NCBI GenBank assembly: GCA_944321365.1
Contig: CALULA010000001.1
Location: forward strand, 186,001 to 250,000
DNA: 64,000 nt
Direction of reading: 5' to 3'
From: an uncultured Paraprevotella sp.
GTDB taxonomy: Bacteria > Bacteroidota > Bacteroidia > Bacteroidales > Bacteroidaceae
Shown here: positions 8,429-17,367 of the stretch, piece by piece
How the letters are laid out: the number at the start of each line of letters is the position of its first letter
Numbering within the stretch: the stretch's first letter is position 1
Position numbers and translations under genes: made by a program
Notes under the pieces: model-generated
Told to the model about the DNA's origin: nothing
Databases searched by the model: none
The model's input: only the letters and a program-made list of their open reading frames with translations

Positions 8429-9961
8429 CTATATGTTCTTTTTCAGGAAGAGATGATGGTCGATGATGTCGGGCAGTTCTTCGGCGTAATGTGTCACCAT
8501 GACCATGGTTTTGTTCTTTCTCTGACAGAAGGCTGAGATGATTTCTCTGGTCAGCTGGCGGTTCCGGTCGTCCAGACCATGGAGAGGCTCGTCCAGAATG
8601 AGCAGTTCCGGATCTTTGACGAATGCTCGTGCCAGCAGGCAGAGGCGTTGTTCGCCGCTGGACAGTTTCAGGAATGTGCGGTCTTTCAGGGCTTCTATAC
8701 CGAAAATGTTCATCCACCATTCGCAGATTCCGCGCTGTTCGGCTTTCGGATGCATATAGAGTCCTACTGAGTCGTATAATCCGCTGGCCACAATGTCAAT
8801 GGCAGGCAGGTCTTTCAGATAGGCCCGGTGCATTTCCGGACTTACGTAGCCGATGTGTTTCTTGATTTCCCAGATGCTTTCTCCTGACCCTCGTTTCCGT
8901 CCGAATAGCTCTATGTCGCAGGCATAGCTTTGCGGATTGTCGGCACAGACCAGGCTCAGCAGGGTGGATTTTCCTGCACCGTTTTCTCCGCTGAGTGCCC
9001 ATTTTTCGTTTTGCCGTACAGTCCAGTCCAGATTTTTCAGGATGGTGCGTTGCCCGTAACGGATGTTTACGTTGTTGAATTTCAGAATGCAGCCGTCGGC
9101 ATCCGTGGTGTTCATGATGTTTTGTTTTTCCGGCAGGGAGAGGATGCTGTTTTTGCGTCTGTCATCGATTACACGTGCCGGTCGTGGAGCTGCGTTCTTC
9201 CGATAGTCTGTCAAGGTGATTTTGGGGTGCACTTCCAGATTGTCGACCGGGATGACGTGGGTGATGAAGTCCGGGATGTCGTCGGTTTTCGACAGAACGA
9301 GCATCACTTGCAGATCTGTTTCGCTGATCAGCACGTCCAGCAGTTCCATCAATTGCTGACGGGTTTGCGCGTCCAGTCCGATGAACGGATTGTCCATGAT
9401 GAGCATCCGTGGTCCGGACAGCAGTGTCTTGGTCAGTTGGAACTTGCGCAGTTCCCCGCTGGACAGCAGAATGATGTATTTGTCCAGCAGGCTGGACAGG
9501 TGGAACATTTCATACAGTTTGTCCCTGAGTGTTTTGCGCCGTTCTTGTTCCTGGCGTGCCTCTTCCTCGCTCATGCCATAGCCGAGGCTCTTTTCTGCCG
9601 TCTGGAAAGCCTCTTCCAGCAATTCTCCTGCGGTGGGTGTTTTTTCGTCAATGTCATGTTGGTTCCAGCGTTGCTGGTAATAGTAGTTGCCGTCGCTGTC
9701 TCCGTAGGAGTCGCGGAACGTGATATATTTGATATTGTCGCTGGCCAGTTTCATGGGTGACGGAGAGAAATCATAGTGGACCTCATTCATCAGCAGGGGA
9801 TAACGTCCTGTAATGACGTCTACCAGTCGTGATTTTCCGCTGCCGTTGGCACCGACAATGGCGATTTGTTCGCCGCTTGCAACCGTTAGGTTTACCGGTT
9901 GTTTCATCCGGTAGAGTGGGTGGCGGGGCACCCCGTTGTTGATTTCTATGATGTTCTGCAT
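8429..9961 (-). CDS. Tandem ABC ATPase, ModF-like
   Basis: This 510-residue cytoplasmic protein carries two complete ABC ATPase domains and no membrane segment, as in E. coli ModF (PhrA). Domain 1 has Walker A GANGSGKSR near residue 36, signature LSSGELRK and a Walker B ending LIMDNPFIGLD. Domain 2 has GENGAGKST, LSSGEQRLC and LILDEPLHGLD. The catalytic glutamate after Walker B is Asn in domain 1 but Glu in domain 2, so only one site looks fully hydrolytic. No molybdate permease is nearby. It starts 67 bases downstream of ruvC on the same strand. The function is not established. Confidence 0.8.
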   Translation of the reverse strand: MQNIIEINNGVPRHPLYRMKQPVNLTVASGEQIAIVGANGSGKSRLVDVITGRYPLLMNEVHYDFSPSPMKLASDNIKYITFRDSYGDSDGNYYYQQRWNQHDIDEKTPTAGELLEEAFQTAEKSLGYGMSEEEARQEQERRKTLRDKLYEMFHLSSLLDKYIILLSSGELRKFQLTKTLLSGPRMLIMDNPFIGLDAQTRQQLMELLDVLISETDLQVMLVLSKTDDIPDFITHVIPVDNLEVHPKITLTDYRKNAAPRPARVIDDRRKNSILSLPEKQNIMNTTDADGCILKFNNVNIRYGQRTILKNLDWTVRQNEKWALSGENGAGKSTLLSLVCADNPQSYACDIELFGRKRGSGESIWEIKKHIGYVSPEMHRAYLKDLPAIDIVASGLYDSVGLYMHPKAEQRGICEWWMNIFGIEALKDRTFLKLSSGEQRLCLLARAFVKDPELLILDEPLHGLDDRNRQLTREIISAFCQRKNKTMVMVTHYAEELPDIIDHHLFLKKNI

Positions 9962-10028
9962 GTCTGTTGAATAATGATTGTCGTCGTTGTGATTGGTGTG
10001 AATAGGGTGGTCCGGAAGCGGCCGTGAG

Positions 10029-10607
10029 CTATAGTCCTTTTACTTTCTCCGGGTTCTTCCGGATGAAGTCTTTCCAGCTACTGTAGTTTTTCTCTGTGGT
10101 GGGCTTGCCCATCTGCAGAAAGTGACAGTAAGCGGCGGCCAGTCCGTCCGTAGCGTCCATATAAGGCAGCAGGTCTTCCTGACGGATGTGCAGCATTCGG
10201 GTCAGCATGCCGGCCACCTGCTCCTTGCTGGCTTGTCCGTTTCCGGTAATGGCCATTTTGATTTTGAGCGGGGCATATTCGATGATGGGGATGTCGCGGT
10301 GTATGGCAGCTGCGATGGCCACCCCTTGTGCGCGTCCCAGTTTGAGCATGCTTTGCACGTTTTTCCCGAAAAAAGGAGCTTCAATGGCCATCTCGTCCGG
10401 CAGATAGGCTTCGATGATGCCGGTCACCCGTTCGAAGATGCGTCCGAGCTTCAGGTACGGGCTGGCATATTTGCGCAGGTCGATGACTCCCATGGTTTCC
10501 ATGGAGGCTTTGTTGCCGCACACCTTCAGCACGCCATAGCCCATGATGTTGGTTCCGGGGTCGATGCCAAGGATGATTTTCTCTGTTTTGGATGAGAGTT
10601 GTGGCAT
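10029..10607 (-). CDS. ruvC: Crossover junction endodeoxyribonuclease RuvC
   Basis: RuvC resolves Holliday junctions together with RuvAB. The frame is open further upstream, but the start at 10607 is chosen because the homologous sequence begins just after it and because it forms TAATG with the stop of the upstream gene. That gives 192 residues, normal for the family. Catalytic acids are visible in [10 protein letters not shown], in MAIEAPFFG (glutamate) and in the C-terminal [12 protein letters not shown]. Translation is probably coupled to the DUF4286 gene. Confidence 0.95.
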   Translation of the reverse strand: MPQLSSKTEKIILGIDPGTNIMGYGVLKVCGNKASMETMGVIDLRKYASPYLKLGRIFERVTGIIEAYLPDEMAIEAPFFGKNVQSMLKLGRAQGVAIAAAIHRDIPIIEYAPLKIKMAITGNGQASKEQVAGMLTRMLHIRQEDLLPYMDATDGLAAAYCHFLQMGKPTTEKNYSSWKDFIRKNPEKVKGL

Positions 10608-10918
10608 TACTCTTCTTCGATAACGTCCATCAGTGTAGTGAAGCCCACCACTTTTTCTTTGAATGTTTTTTTGAGTTCTTTTTCCAGATCCACGCCGGAA
10701 TGCACATACCATTCGTGCAGTTTGTCTGTCCCTTCGGTTTCAAACTGCAGGGAGAAGCATTCGGATGTTTCGTCGTGGTGAGACAGGATGTGGCAGAGGC
10801 GGGGAGCGGACAGCAGACCGGACTGCAGGGCCTGTGGGATATATGCCTGATGGATCCAGATGACAAAGTTTCTGGCATCCTCAATAGGCACGTGATAAGT
10901 GGTGTTGTAAATCAACAT
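10607..10918 (-). CDS. DUF4286 family protein
   Basis: This is a small soluble protein of 103 residues if started at the ATG at 10918, where the family motif [10 protein letters not shown] begins. An in-frame ATG at 10945 overlaps the -7 box and is unlikely to be used. The fold resembles a ferredoxin-like single domain with an acidic C-terminus (DVIEEE). The family is common in Bacteroidetes and I know of no assigned function. Its stop overlaps the ruvC start by one base, so the two are co-translated. Confidence 0.85.
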   Translation of the reverse strand: MLIYNTTYHVPIEDARNFVIWIHQAYIPQALQSGLLSAPRLCHILSHHDETSECFSLQFETEGTDKLHEWYVHSGVDLEKELKKTFKEKVVGFTTLMDVIEEE

Positions 10919-10942
10919 ATTCTTGGAACTTTTATCGCTGTG

Positions 10943-10950
10943 CAAAGTTA
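10943..10950 (-). promoter_or_regulatory. -7 promoter box for DUF4286-ruvC
   Basis: Read on minus the bases are TAACTTTG, a full match to TAnnTTTG, 24 bases before the preferred start of the DUF4286 gene. No clear -33 TTTG is seen. Confidence 0.5.
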
Positions 10951-11023
10951 CGAAAAAGACATTTGATGTGCTAATAAATCCTATTTTTTAGCATGAAACA
11001 AAGCATTCTATTCATAAACCGTC

Positions 11024-11031
11024 TAATTTTG
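11024..11031 (+). promoter_or_regulatory. -7 promoter box for the DUF1573 gene
   Basis: TAATTTTG on plus matches TAnnTTTG and lies 25 bases before the DUF1573 start. It forms a divergent promoter pair with the minus-strand box at 10943-10950. Confidence 0.5.
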
Positions 11032-11056
11032 TGGTGATTTTTAAATAAGAAACGGA

Positions 11057-11485
11057 ATGAGAAAACTTTTGGCATTGTCCTTTTTGTGTATGTTGGGGTT
11101 AGGCTCTGCCGCTGCCCAGAATGCCGGGGAGCAGAAGACTGACGTGAAGGAGGCCCGTATCGTATTTGATAAGACCACGCAGGATTTGGGTACATTCTCG
11201 GAGGATGACCCCGTGGTGAAATGCACTTTTACTTTTACAAACGAGGGGAACGCACCGTTGGTGATTCATCAGGCCATCGCATCGTGCGGCTGCACTGTTC
11301 CTACTTATACCCGTATGCCGGTAAAACCGGGTGAGTCGGGGCAGATGGAGGTGACCTACAATGGGAATGGCAAACTGCCGGGACGTTTCAAAAAAAGTAT
11401 TACGGTGCGCACCAATGCCAGTGAGCCGATGGTGAAGCTGTACATTACAGGCGTGATGAAGGCTTCTGAGAAGGACCGGAAATAA
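11057..11485 (+). CDS. DUF1573 secreted protein
   Basis: This 142-residue exported protein has a signal peptide (about residues 1-20, ending GLGSAAAQ) and one DUF1573 domain, an immunoglobulin-like fold of the ASH/HYDIN type. Family hallmarks are the TQDLGTFSEDDP start strand, the CGCTVPTY segment and the VKPGESGQMEVTY strand. These proteins are very frequent in Bacteroidetes and are presumed to act in the periplasm or at the surface; none of the residues implies catalysis. The gene ends 13 bases before a HAD phosphatase on the same strand. Confidence 0.85.
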   Translation: MRKLLALSFLCMLGLGSAAAQNAGEQKTDVKEARIVFDKTTQDLGTFSEDDPVVKCTFTFTNEGNAPLVIHQAIASCGCTVPTYTRMPVKPGESGQMEVTYNGNGKLPGRFKKSITVRTNASEPMVKLYITGVMKASEKDRK

Positions 11486-11498
11486 TTGGTTTGAGATC

Positions 11499-12284
11499 GT
11501 GGCTAAAATCGTTTTTTTCGATATAGACGGGACGTTGGTTTCGTTCCGCACACATCGTGTCCCCGATTCCACACGTCAGGCTATAGCTGCCTTGCGCCGC
11601 AAGGGCGTCAAGGTCTATATCGCGACGGGGCGTCCGGTGCAGTTTATCGATAATCTGGACGGGGTGGAGTATGACGGAATGGTCACGGTGACGGGGGCAT
11701 ATTGCTTTGCCCGTGGCGGTGATGAGATTTACACTCGTGCCGTGTCCGGGGCTACGGTCTGCCGGGTGGCGGATTTTCTGGAGCAAAGTGCGGAGGCCTA
11801 TCCCGTTATATTTGTCTGCCGTGATGAACTGTTTGTAAATCAGGTGAGTGCGGATGTGGAGGAGGTGGCCCGCTATCTCAACATCCATGTTCCGCAAGTT
11901 TGCAGACCGTCTTGCGCAAAAGGGAAGGAAGTCTTGCAGATGATTTCTTTCTTTCGTGCGGAAAGCGAGCCGCGCTTGATGGGACAGCTGATGCCCGACT
12001 GTTCCTCCATGCGATGGCATCCTTTGTTTACGGATGTGGTGGCTGCCGGAGTAAGCAAGAGTGTGGGCATAGACAAAGTGTTGGCTTATGAGGGACTGAC
12101 GTTGCAGGATGCCATGGCTTTTGGAGATGGCGGCAACGACATTCCGATGTTGTCCCATGTGCCGTGCAGTGTGGCTATGGGAAATGCGTCGGATGAGGTG
12201 AAGCAGGCTGCCGCTTTTGTTACGGATGCCGTGGACGATGATGGCGTAGTGCGTGCCTTGCGTCGTTTCGGACTGCTGGATTGA
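11499..12284 (+). CDS. Cof-type HAD-IIB family sugar-phosphatase-like hydrolase
   Basis: This 261-residue cytosolic phosphatase of the Cof/YidA branch has motif I FFDIDGTL (D8 and D10), motif II at ATGRP, and motif IV GDGGNDIPM with a type IIB cap between them. It begins with GTG; no ATG fits the start of motif I better. Enzymes of this group dephosphorylate sugar phosphates, FMN or PLP, and the exact substrate is not readable here. It is co-directional with and close behind the DUF1573 gene and convergent with the next gene, 11 bases away. Confidence 0.88.
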   Translation: MAKIVFFDIDGTLVSFRTHRVPDSTRQAIAALRRKGVKVYIATGRPVQFIDNLDGVEYDGMVTVTGAYCFARGGDEIYTRAVSGATVCRVADFLEQSAEAYPVIFVCRDELFVNQVSADVEEVARYLNIHVPQVCRPSCAKGKEVLQMISFFRAESEPRLMGQLMPDCSSMRWHPLFTDVVAAGVSKSVGIDKVLAYEGLTLQDAMAFGDGGNDIPMLSHVPCSVAMGNASDEVKQAAAFVTDAVDDDGVVRALRRFGLLD

Positions 12285-12295
12285 CTGGCGTAGCT

Positions 12296-12889
12296 TCAAA
12301 GCATGTCCAGTTCATTCAGCATCCGTTGATAGTACTTGGCTTTTTTCTCTAACTTCATGGGGTAGGCCCGCGATGTGGAAGGCATGCGATAGAGCCGTAT
12401 TTCGCGTCCGTCTGTTTGTAGCAGACTATAGTTTCCTATGGCCGGTGTGGGGGTGCGGAAAGTGGTACAGATGGTTTCAGTCGCTTTCTGTCCGGTGGTC
12501 ACAATGGCCCGGCAGAGCGGAATGTGCCGCAGCAGGGCTTGTACGTCAGTGGGGATAACCACCTCTAAAAACTTGTCCGAGGCATTGTCTTGCAGCCGTC
12601 TTACGGCAGTGGCCGTGTCGTACAAGGCTATTCCTTTTTCGGTCAGGAAGTTTATGATGTCTGTTTTCTTGAAACGTTTGACCGTCGCGTCAACGAATCG
12701 GTTTCTGTCCGCATAATACAGTAGTCCCATGATTCTCCACATGTCGTTGATGAAGTTCGGGTAGTAGAAATCCATGCACCAGCGTTTCTGTTGAGGCGGG
12801 AAGCTGCCCAGCATGAGGAGCTTGGCTTCGGGGGGCAGAAAAGGTGTCAGCGGATGTTGCTCGATGTCGGTATGATTGTTCTTGTCCAT
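12296..12889 (-). CDS. Uracil-DNA glycosylase superfamily protein
   Basis: This 197-residue protein carries a motif like the family's first active-site loop (LMLGSFPP) followed by an aromatic segment FYYPNFINDMW. A late MPSTS segment resembles the leucine-intercalation loop. These fit the Mug/hypoxanthine-DNA-glycosylase branch of the UDG superfamily, which removes deaminated bases. There is no helix-hairpin-helix or iron-sulfur cysteine set, so it is not a family 4 enzyme. The assignment rests on motif shape and is moderate. It is transcribed after the DUF4421 gene. Confidence 0.65.
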   Translation of the reverse strand: MDKNNHTDIEQHPLTPFLPPEAKLLMLGSFPPQQKRWCMDFYYPNFINDMWRIMGLLYYADRNRFVDATVKRFKKTDIINFLTEKGIALYDTATAVRRLQDNASDKFLEVVIPTDVQALLRHIPLCRAIVTTGQKATETICTTFRTPTPAIGNYSLLQTDGREIRLYRMPSTSRAYPMKLEKKAKYYQRMLNELDML

Positions 12890-12918
12890 GTCTTGATGCC
12901 GTGTTCTTGTTTTGATGC

Positions 12919-14055
12919 TTATGTCTTACGCTTGTTGAAATTCAGTCCGATATACAGGTTTAGTGTTCCGAATGTGTTGCTGATGGACAGCCGCTTGTGA
13001 CGGTAGTTGTAGTTGTGGATGATGAGCGACAGTCCGCCGAAATATTTGGTGGTGTTCCATACTAAGCCGAGGCGTCCGGTGGCGTCTATGTTGAAATTGT
13101 TCAGGTTGAAGGAGGGCAAAAACGGAATCAGGGGATTGCTCTCTTGCTCGATGTCGGTGTGAGTCTTTTTGTAGCCGATGGCGGGGGCCACGGAGATGCA
13201 GAACAGCCAGTTCCTTTTGAAAACCCAGTTGTAGGCATAACCGCAACTCACACTGATGTCCGTATATTTCAGGTCGTTGATGCGGAAGTCCTGACTCAGT
13301 TCATGGCCGGTGTTATGAGTCAGTTCTGCAGGGAGGGCGTTGTAGTTGAAGTTCAGGGCATGCTCAGTATAAGAGAGTCCCACTTTCCAGGAACCGCAGC
13401 TCCTGCGTTGCACCGTGCTTTGGGCAAATGCGGCAGGGTAGGAGAAACGTTTGTGATTGAAGATGTAATAAGCGTTGATGCCGGTGACTTTTACGTTGAT
13501 GCCGTGACAGCTGCTTCCTTCTGCGGCTTCGGCGGCCTGCCCCAGTCCGTCGGCTTTTCTCAGCCGGAAGTCGTCGCCTGTTCGGCGGTAGATGAGGTCG
13601 CAACCTAACATGGAGCTGTACAGGCTCAGCTCGAATTCTGTCTTTTGCGACTGATGTCCTTTCCCCAGTGAAGACACTTCAAAGGTGTATCCCAGAAAAA
13701 TCCATCGCCAGCCAAGGTAGGGACCTATTTTTATGGCGGGCTTGGGACTGAACGAAAGCTTCTGATCCAGTTCGCGGCTGTGCAGGGTGTAGATTTCATA
13801 GCTGTTGGTATTTTGCAGCATGAACGCCCAGTTGTATTTGTTGGGGGTGATATACGTTGTGTCTATTGCGTTGAAGGCACGGAAAAAACGCTTGAAGATG
13901 TTTCCTTTTTCCTGCCGGGCTGTATCTGTCTGGAAAGAGGGGATGCTGTCTGTTTCCGTATATGGGATTTGGGGGTTCGGTTTTTGAGCACGGATTATCG
14001 CGCTCCGGCATGTCATGAGCAGCAGGCAGGCAGCAGTCAGCAGGCACAATTTCAT
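12919..14055 (-). CDS. DUF4421 family outer-membrane-type protein
   Basis: A 378-residue exported protein with an N-terminal signal peptide (hydrophobic run at about residues 3-14). The remainder is rich in aromatic and alternating polar/hydrophobic strands with a final strand ending in LYIGLNFNK, as expected for an outer-membrane beta barrel. The sequence resembles the Bacteroidetes DUF4421 family. No enzymatic motif is seen. It starts one base after the stop of the upstream oxidoreductase gene, so the two share a transcript; whether they share a pathway is unknown. Confidence 0.7.
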   Translation of the reverse strand: MKLCLLTAACLLLMTCRSAIIRAQKPNPQIPYTETDSIPSFQTDTARQEKGNIFKRFFRAFNAIDTTYITPNKYNWAFMLQNTNSYEIYTLHSRELDQKLSFSPKPAIKIGPYLGWRWIFLGYTFEVSSLGKGHQSQKTEFELSLYSSMLGCDLIYRRTGDDFRLRKADGLGQAAEAAEGSSCHGINVKVTGINAYYIFNHKRFSYPAAFAQSTVQRRSCGSWKVGLSYTEHALNFNYNALPAELTHNTGHELSQDFRINDLKYTDISVSCGYAYNWVFKRNWLFCISVAPAIGYKKTHTDIEQESNPLIPFLPSFNLNNFNIDATGRLGLVWNTTKYFGGLSLIIHNYNYRHKRLSISNTFGTLNLYIGLNFNKRKT

Positions 14056-14056
14056 T

Positions 14057-15046
14057 CTACAGCTTACCTAAGATTTTGTCCATAACCCAGTTCACCGGTG
14101 TCGCGCTTACGCTGTCGCAGGTGCAGATGCCTTGTTTTTGTAGGTGTTCCACCACATTGCGGATGAGCGGAAGCTGCACGTGCGGCGGGTTGGGTACGAC
14201 AATTTCTTCCCGTCCGCGCTCCGTATGCAAGGCAATAGGCTCGTAGGTGAACACGGAAAAACAGATTTGTCCCTTGTCGCCGACAATCTCAATACGGTCG
14301 GTTCTGGCCGATTCGTGACCGACGAAGCACCATGAGCCGGAGCCTGGCATGCCGTCGGCAAACTGGAAACATGCGCTGACATTGTCTTCCGTGGCATAGA
14401 GGCCTTCCCGGTTCGTGCAGTAACCGATGGCTTTGGTGACAGGTCCGAAAAACTCTTGTAGCAGATCCAGCTGATGGGGGGCCAGGTCATAGAAATATCC
14501 TCCGCCGGAAATGTCGCGCTGCACGCGCCAAGGCAGTTCGTGGCTGTTGTAGTCCAAGTCTCTTGGCGGAACGGAGAAACGGATTTGCACGTTCTGCACC
14601 CTTCCGATGGAACCGTTGTGAATCAGTTCTCTCACTTTCATGAAATAGGGCAGATAACGGCGGTAGTAGGCCACGAAGCAAGGCACTCCCGTCTGCTGCG
14701 ACACACGGTTGATGCGTCCGCATTCCTCATAGCTGACGGCCAGCGGTTTCTCTACATATACAGGTTTGCCCGCCTTCATGGCCATGATGGCGAAAGTGGC
14801 GTGAGACGACGGTGGGGTGGCTATATAGACTGCATTGACTTCCGGGTCGTCCACCAGCTCTTGGGCGTCGGTATACCATTTCGGAATGCCGTGCCTTTCG
14901 GCGTAAGAACGCGCCCGTTCCTTATTACGGCTCATGACAGCCTCGATGGTCGAGCCGGGCACCATACAGAATGCCGGTCCGCTTTTCTTTTCTGTCACTT
15001 CTCCACAACCTATGAAACCCCATTTGATGGTGCTGTCCGTGTCCAT
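14057..15046 (-). CDS. Gfo/Idh/MocA family NAD(P)-dependent oxidoreductase
   Basis: This enzyme probably oxidises or reduces a sugar or inositol derivative with NAD(P). The Rossmann start IKWGFIGCGEV lies at the N-terminus, followed by the family motif VEKPLA containing the catalytic lysine, and a C-terminal alpha/beta substrate domain. The start at 15046 is chosen over the upstream ATG at 15073 because the latter lies inside the -7 box at 15071-15078. That gives 329 residues. The product of a following DUF4421 gene gives no clue to the substrate. Confidence 0.85.
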   Translation of the reverse strand: MDTDSTIKWGFIGCGEVTEKKSGPAFCMVPGSTIEAVMSRNKERARSYAERHGIPKWYTDAQELVDDPEVNAVYIATPPSSHATFAIMAMKAGKPVYVEKPLAVSYEECGRINRVSQQTGVPCFVAYYRRYLPYFMKVRELIHNGSIGRVQNVQIRFSVPPRDLDYNSHELPWRVQRDISGGGYFYDLAPHQLDLLQEFFGPVTKAIGYCTNREGLYATEDNVSACFQFADGMPGSGSWCFVGHESARTDRIEIVGDKGQICFSVFTYEPIALHTERGREEIVVPNPPHVQLPLIRNVVEHLQKQGICTCDSVSATPVNWVMDKILGKL

Positions 15047-15070
15047 GCGTCTTTTATTTGAATCGTATTG

Positions 15071-15078
15071 CAAAAGTA
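15071..15078 (-). promoter_or_regulatory. -7 promoter box for the oxidoreductase gene
   Basis: Read on minus the bases are TACTTTTG, a full TAnnTTTG match 24 bases before the chosen start. It overlaps the alternative ATG at 15073 and so argues against that start. Confidence 0.5.
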
Positions 15079-15270
15079 CGAAAAAAGGGGCGAATCATGG
15101 TTCCTTCCGGAGGCTTTTTTCCGGTCGTCAGAGTATTTTCCTGCTTGTATGCCTGCATGTGGCGGGCCGTTTCCGTACCGTCCGTGTGCCGCCTGCAGGC
15201 GTGTGCCGTGGCGCAGGGAAAGTGGGAGCGGCGCGGACGGCGGTGGGTCGTCCGGTGAGGCGGTGCGGCG

Positions 15271-17367
15271 TCATTTGAGGAACTCTTGCAGCGTGTTCGT
15301 GTACATGTTGCCGTAGTTTGTGATGTTGTATACCGTGGCGTGCGAGCCGACAGTTACCCTCGCAAGTGTGTAGTATAGGTCGCGCAGCGTGATGGAGGGA
15401 TTCTCGTCTATGATGTCCTGAAACGCCCGCGTGAAGCCGTTGGACAGCCACACTCCCATTTCGGGGTCTTTCATATCAGCTTTCGACGGTTCGTAGGCAT
15501 TGGCTGCCGTGATGAACAATACGCCCGGAATGCCTTCGCAAGCCTTGCCGATGGTTCCTGAATAGCAGGCATCCATGGCGAACAGTATTTTGCGGTAGCG
15601 TCCGGCCTGGTTCATCTCCTGCAGGAGGTCTCTGATCTGCCAGCCGTAGACGATGCCGTAGGACCCCCATGACAGATAGTTCGGACTGCCGTGTCCGCAC
15701 CAGAAAATGAAGAGATTGTCGTTTTTGCCTGAAGAGAGTGTCTGGGGCAGGCGGTCGGATGGACGGTCCATGAGAATCTCCTTCAGGTCGGTGATATTGA
15801 TGTCGGCCACGTTGTAATCTACGTGCAGGTCCGTATAGAGGTTCTCGCCATCCGGTGTCACTTTTACCACGCCGGGGTAGAGGTTGTGCGGGTCGTAGGC
15901 CAGATTGTCGGCGATGATGAGGATGATGTGGTCTTCGTCATAGCCGTGGCGTTTCAGAATCTGGTACATGGCCATGGCGTCTGCCTGGTGGCGGTAGTTG
16001 GCCCACGTGTCAGAGGTGCCGATGACGATGGCCCAGTTGTCGTTCAGTTCGCCGTATTGGAAATCTTGCTGGTTCTGGTCGAACTGCTGGTAGCGTTGTG
16101 CCTGAGTCTCCCACACCTGCAGCGTTGAGGTGGTGCGTCCGCTGCCGTCGGGTGACAGGTATTCCAGTGTTTTGTAGTGTCCGTTCCGCAGTGTCCAGTG
16201 GCAATAGGTGGTGTTCAGCACGCTGGAGTGGTATTTCTGGTCGAAGGTCCAGTCGCCGGTCACGCCGTTCAGGTCCGGGTTGTGTCCGGCCTGCAGCTGT
16301 ATCAGGGCTGCCTGCATGTCGCTGGCGAGCCAGCTACGGTTCCATGTTTCCCGTCCGATGATAATTTTTCCTATGCCGTCGTTGAGGTCTGTGTTCCCGT
16401 AGGCGGTAAGTGCGTAGCCCAGCAGTGAAATGGCGTCGAACAAGTGGGCCTCACCGGCCATGGGATCCTCACCGAACCGCGTCCGGTAGGCTTGGATGAA
16501 TCCGGACGCCGGGTCTGCACTGGGCGATATGCCTTCGTAGTCGTTCTCCACGTGGCCTTCCAAGGATTTGGAATAGGCCACGTCCGAACAATATACGATG
16601 GGGAAAGTTTCCTTGTCCGTCTCGGAATAGGCTTTGTCGAAACAGAGTACGTCTGCCACTTGCGATGGCGCAAAGAGCAGCATACGGTTGCGTTGCGTGT
16701 GGTCGTCCAGCTGGGCCACACTGCTTTTCAGTTCTTCCTCATTGCTGTAGGTGAGCACGTTGTCCACGTTCAATCCCAACTCCACGGCCTGAAAGGCGAA
16801 CCAGTCGCTGAAGCTCTGACCGTAATCATCGTCCGAGGTGAGGAGGGTTACTCCCGTTACTTCCGACACGGCGGCCTGTGTCAGCAGAATCTCGCACTGC
16901 GTGAGGTCGCTCTGACTCAGGTTCCATATATGGTCCTGATCCGCTACGGTGCGTTGGAACTCCGTAGAGGTGGCGATGGGCAGGAGCAGCGGTTTGCGGC
17001 TCTTTGCGCAGGCACGGGCTGCCAGTGCGGCGTTCCGTGAACTGTAAGGACCGATGACGGCCACATATGTCTCGTCTGCCGCAACCTGTTCTATGTATGC
17101 CTGCAGGTCTGCATCGTCTTCGTTCTTCAGTTCCGTCTCGATGCGGGTGATTTGTCGGAAGCCGTTTTGTGCCTGTTCTAAGTTTTCCTTTGCCCAGCTG
17201 ATGGTGCGATTCCAGTCGCATTCTGCTGAAGAGGGCATGATGACAGCCACTTTGTAGGTTACGGTCCCGACTCCGGCTGTCTGGTTTTCTTCGTCGTGGC
17301 AGCCCGTCAGGGCGATTACGGCTGTGGCGTGCAGCAGGAGAGCCGTCAGTCTATTGTTCATTCTCAT
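15271..17367 (-). CDS. Lipoprotein: type I periplasmic-binding domain fused to a C13 (legumain-type) cysteine protease
   Basis: This is a 698-residue two-domain lipoprotein. The lipobox LTGC puts the lipidated Cys at residue 23, followed by HDEE. Residues about 35-430 form a type I periplasmic-binding fold like leucine-binding or receptor ligand domains (YKVAVIMPSS, VIGPYSSRNA, and GVTLLTSDDDYGQ). From about 445 the chain matches legumain/GPI-transamidase proteases: WAIVIGTSDTWANYRHQADA, then the histidine in FWCGHGS (H559) and the nucleophile in AMDACYSG (C601). The H-C spacing of 42 agrees with 41 in human legumain. The gene overlaps the previous stop by 17 bases (11 if the second ATG is used). 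It closes an operon with three MACPF proteins. Ligand and cleavage target are unknown. Confidence 0.85.
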   Translation of the reverse strand: MRMNNRLTALLLHATAVIALTGCHDEENQTAGVGTVTYKVAVIMPSSAECDWNRTISWAKENLEQAQNGFRQITRIETELKNEDDADLQAYIEQVAADETYVAVIGPYSSRNAALAARACAKSRKPLLLPIATSTEFQRTVADQDHIWNLSQSDLTQCEILLTQAAVSEVTGVTLLTSDDDYGQSFSDWFAFQAVELGLNVDNVLTYSNEEELKSSVAQLDDHTQRNRMLLFAPSQVADVLCFDKAYSETDKETFPIVYCSDVAYSKSLEGHVENDYEGISPSADPASGFIQAYRTRFGEDPMAGEAHLFDAISLLGYALTAYGNTDLNDGIGKIIIGRETWNRSWLASDMQAALIQLQAGHNPDLNGVTGDWTFDQKYHSSVLNTTYCHWTLRNGHYKTLEYLSPDGSGRTTSTLQVWETQAQRYQQFDQNQQDFQYGELNDNWAIVIGTSDTWANYRHQADAMAMYQILKRHGYDEDHIILIIADNLAYDPHNLYPGVVKVTPDGENLYTDLHVDYNVADINITDLKEILMDRPSDRLPQTLSSGKNDNLFIFWCGHGSPNYLSWGSYGIVYGWQIRDLLQEMNQAGRYRKILFAMDACYSGTIGKACEGIPGVLFITAANAYEPSKADMKDPEMGVWLSNGFTRAFQDIIDENPSITLRDLYYTLARVTVGSHATVYNITNYGNMYTNTLQEFLK

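Noticed and set aside
15047..15270. A gene or terminator between the C13 gene and the oxidoreductase gene
   Set aside because: Short frames exist but none has a start context or domain; a 12-base palindrome CGCCTGCAGGCG is present but has no T run, so no terminator is claimed.
15271..17367. C-terminal protease as clostripain (C11)
   Set aside because: The segments WAIVIGTSDTWANYRHQADA, CGHGS and DACYSG with 42-residue spacing follow C13 legumain/GPI-transamidase, not C11.
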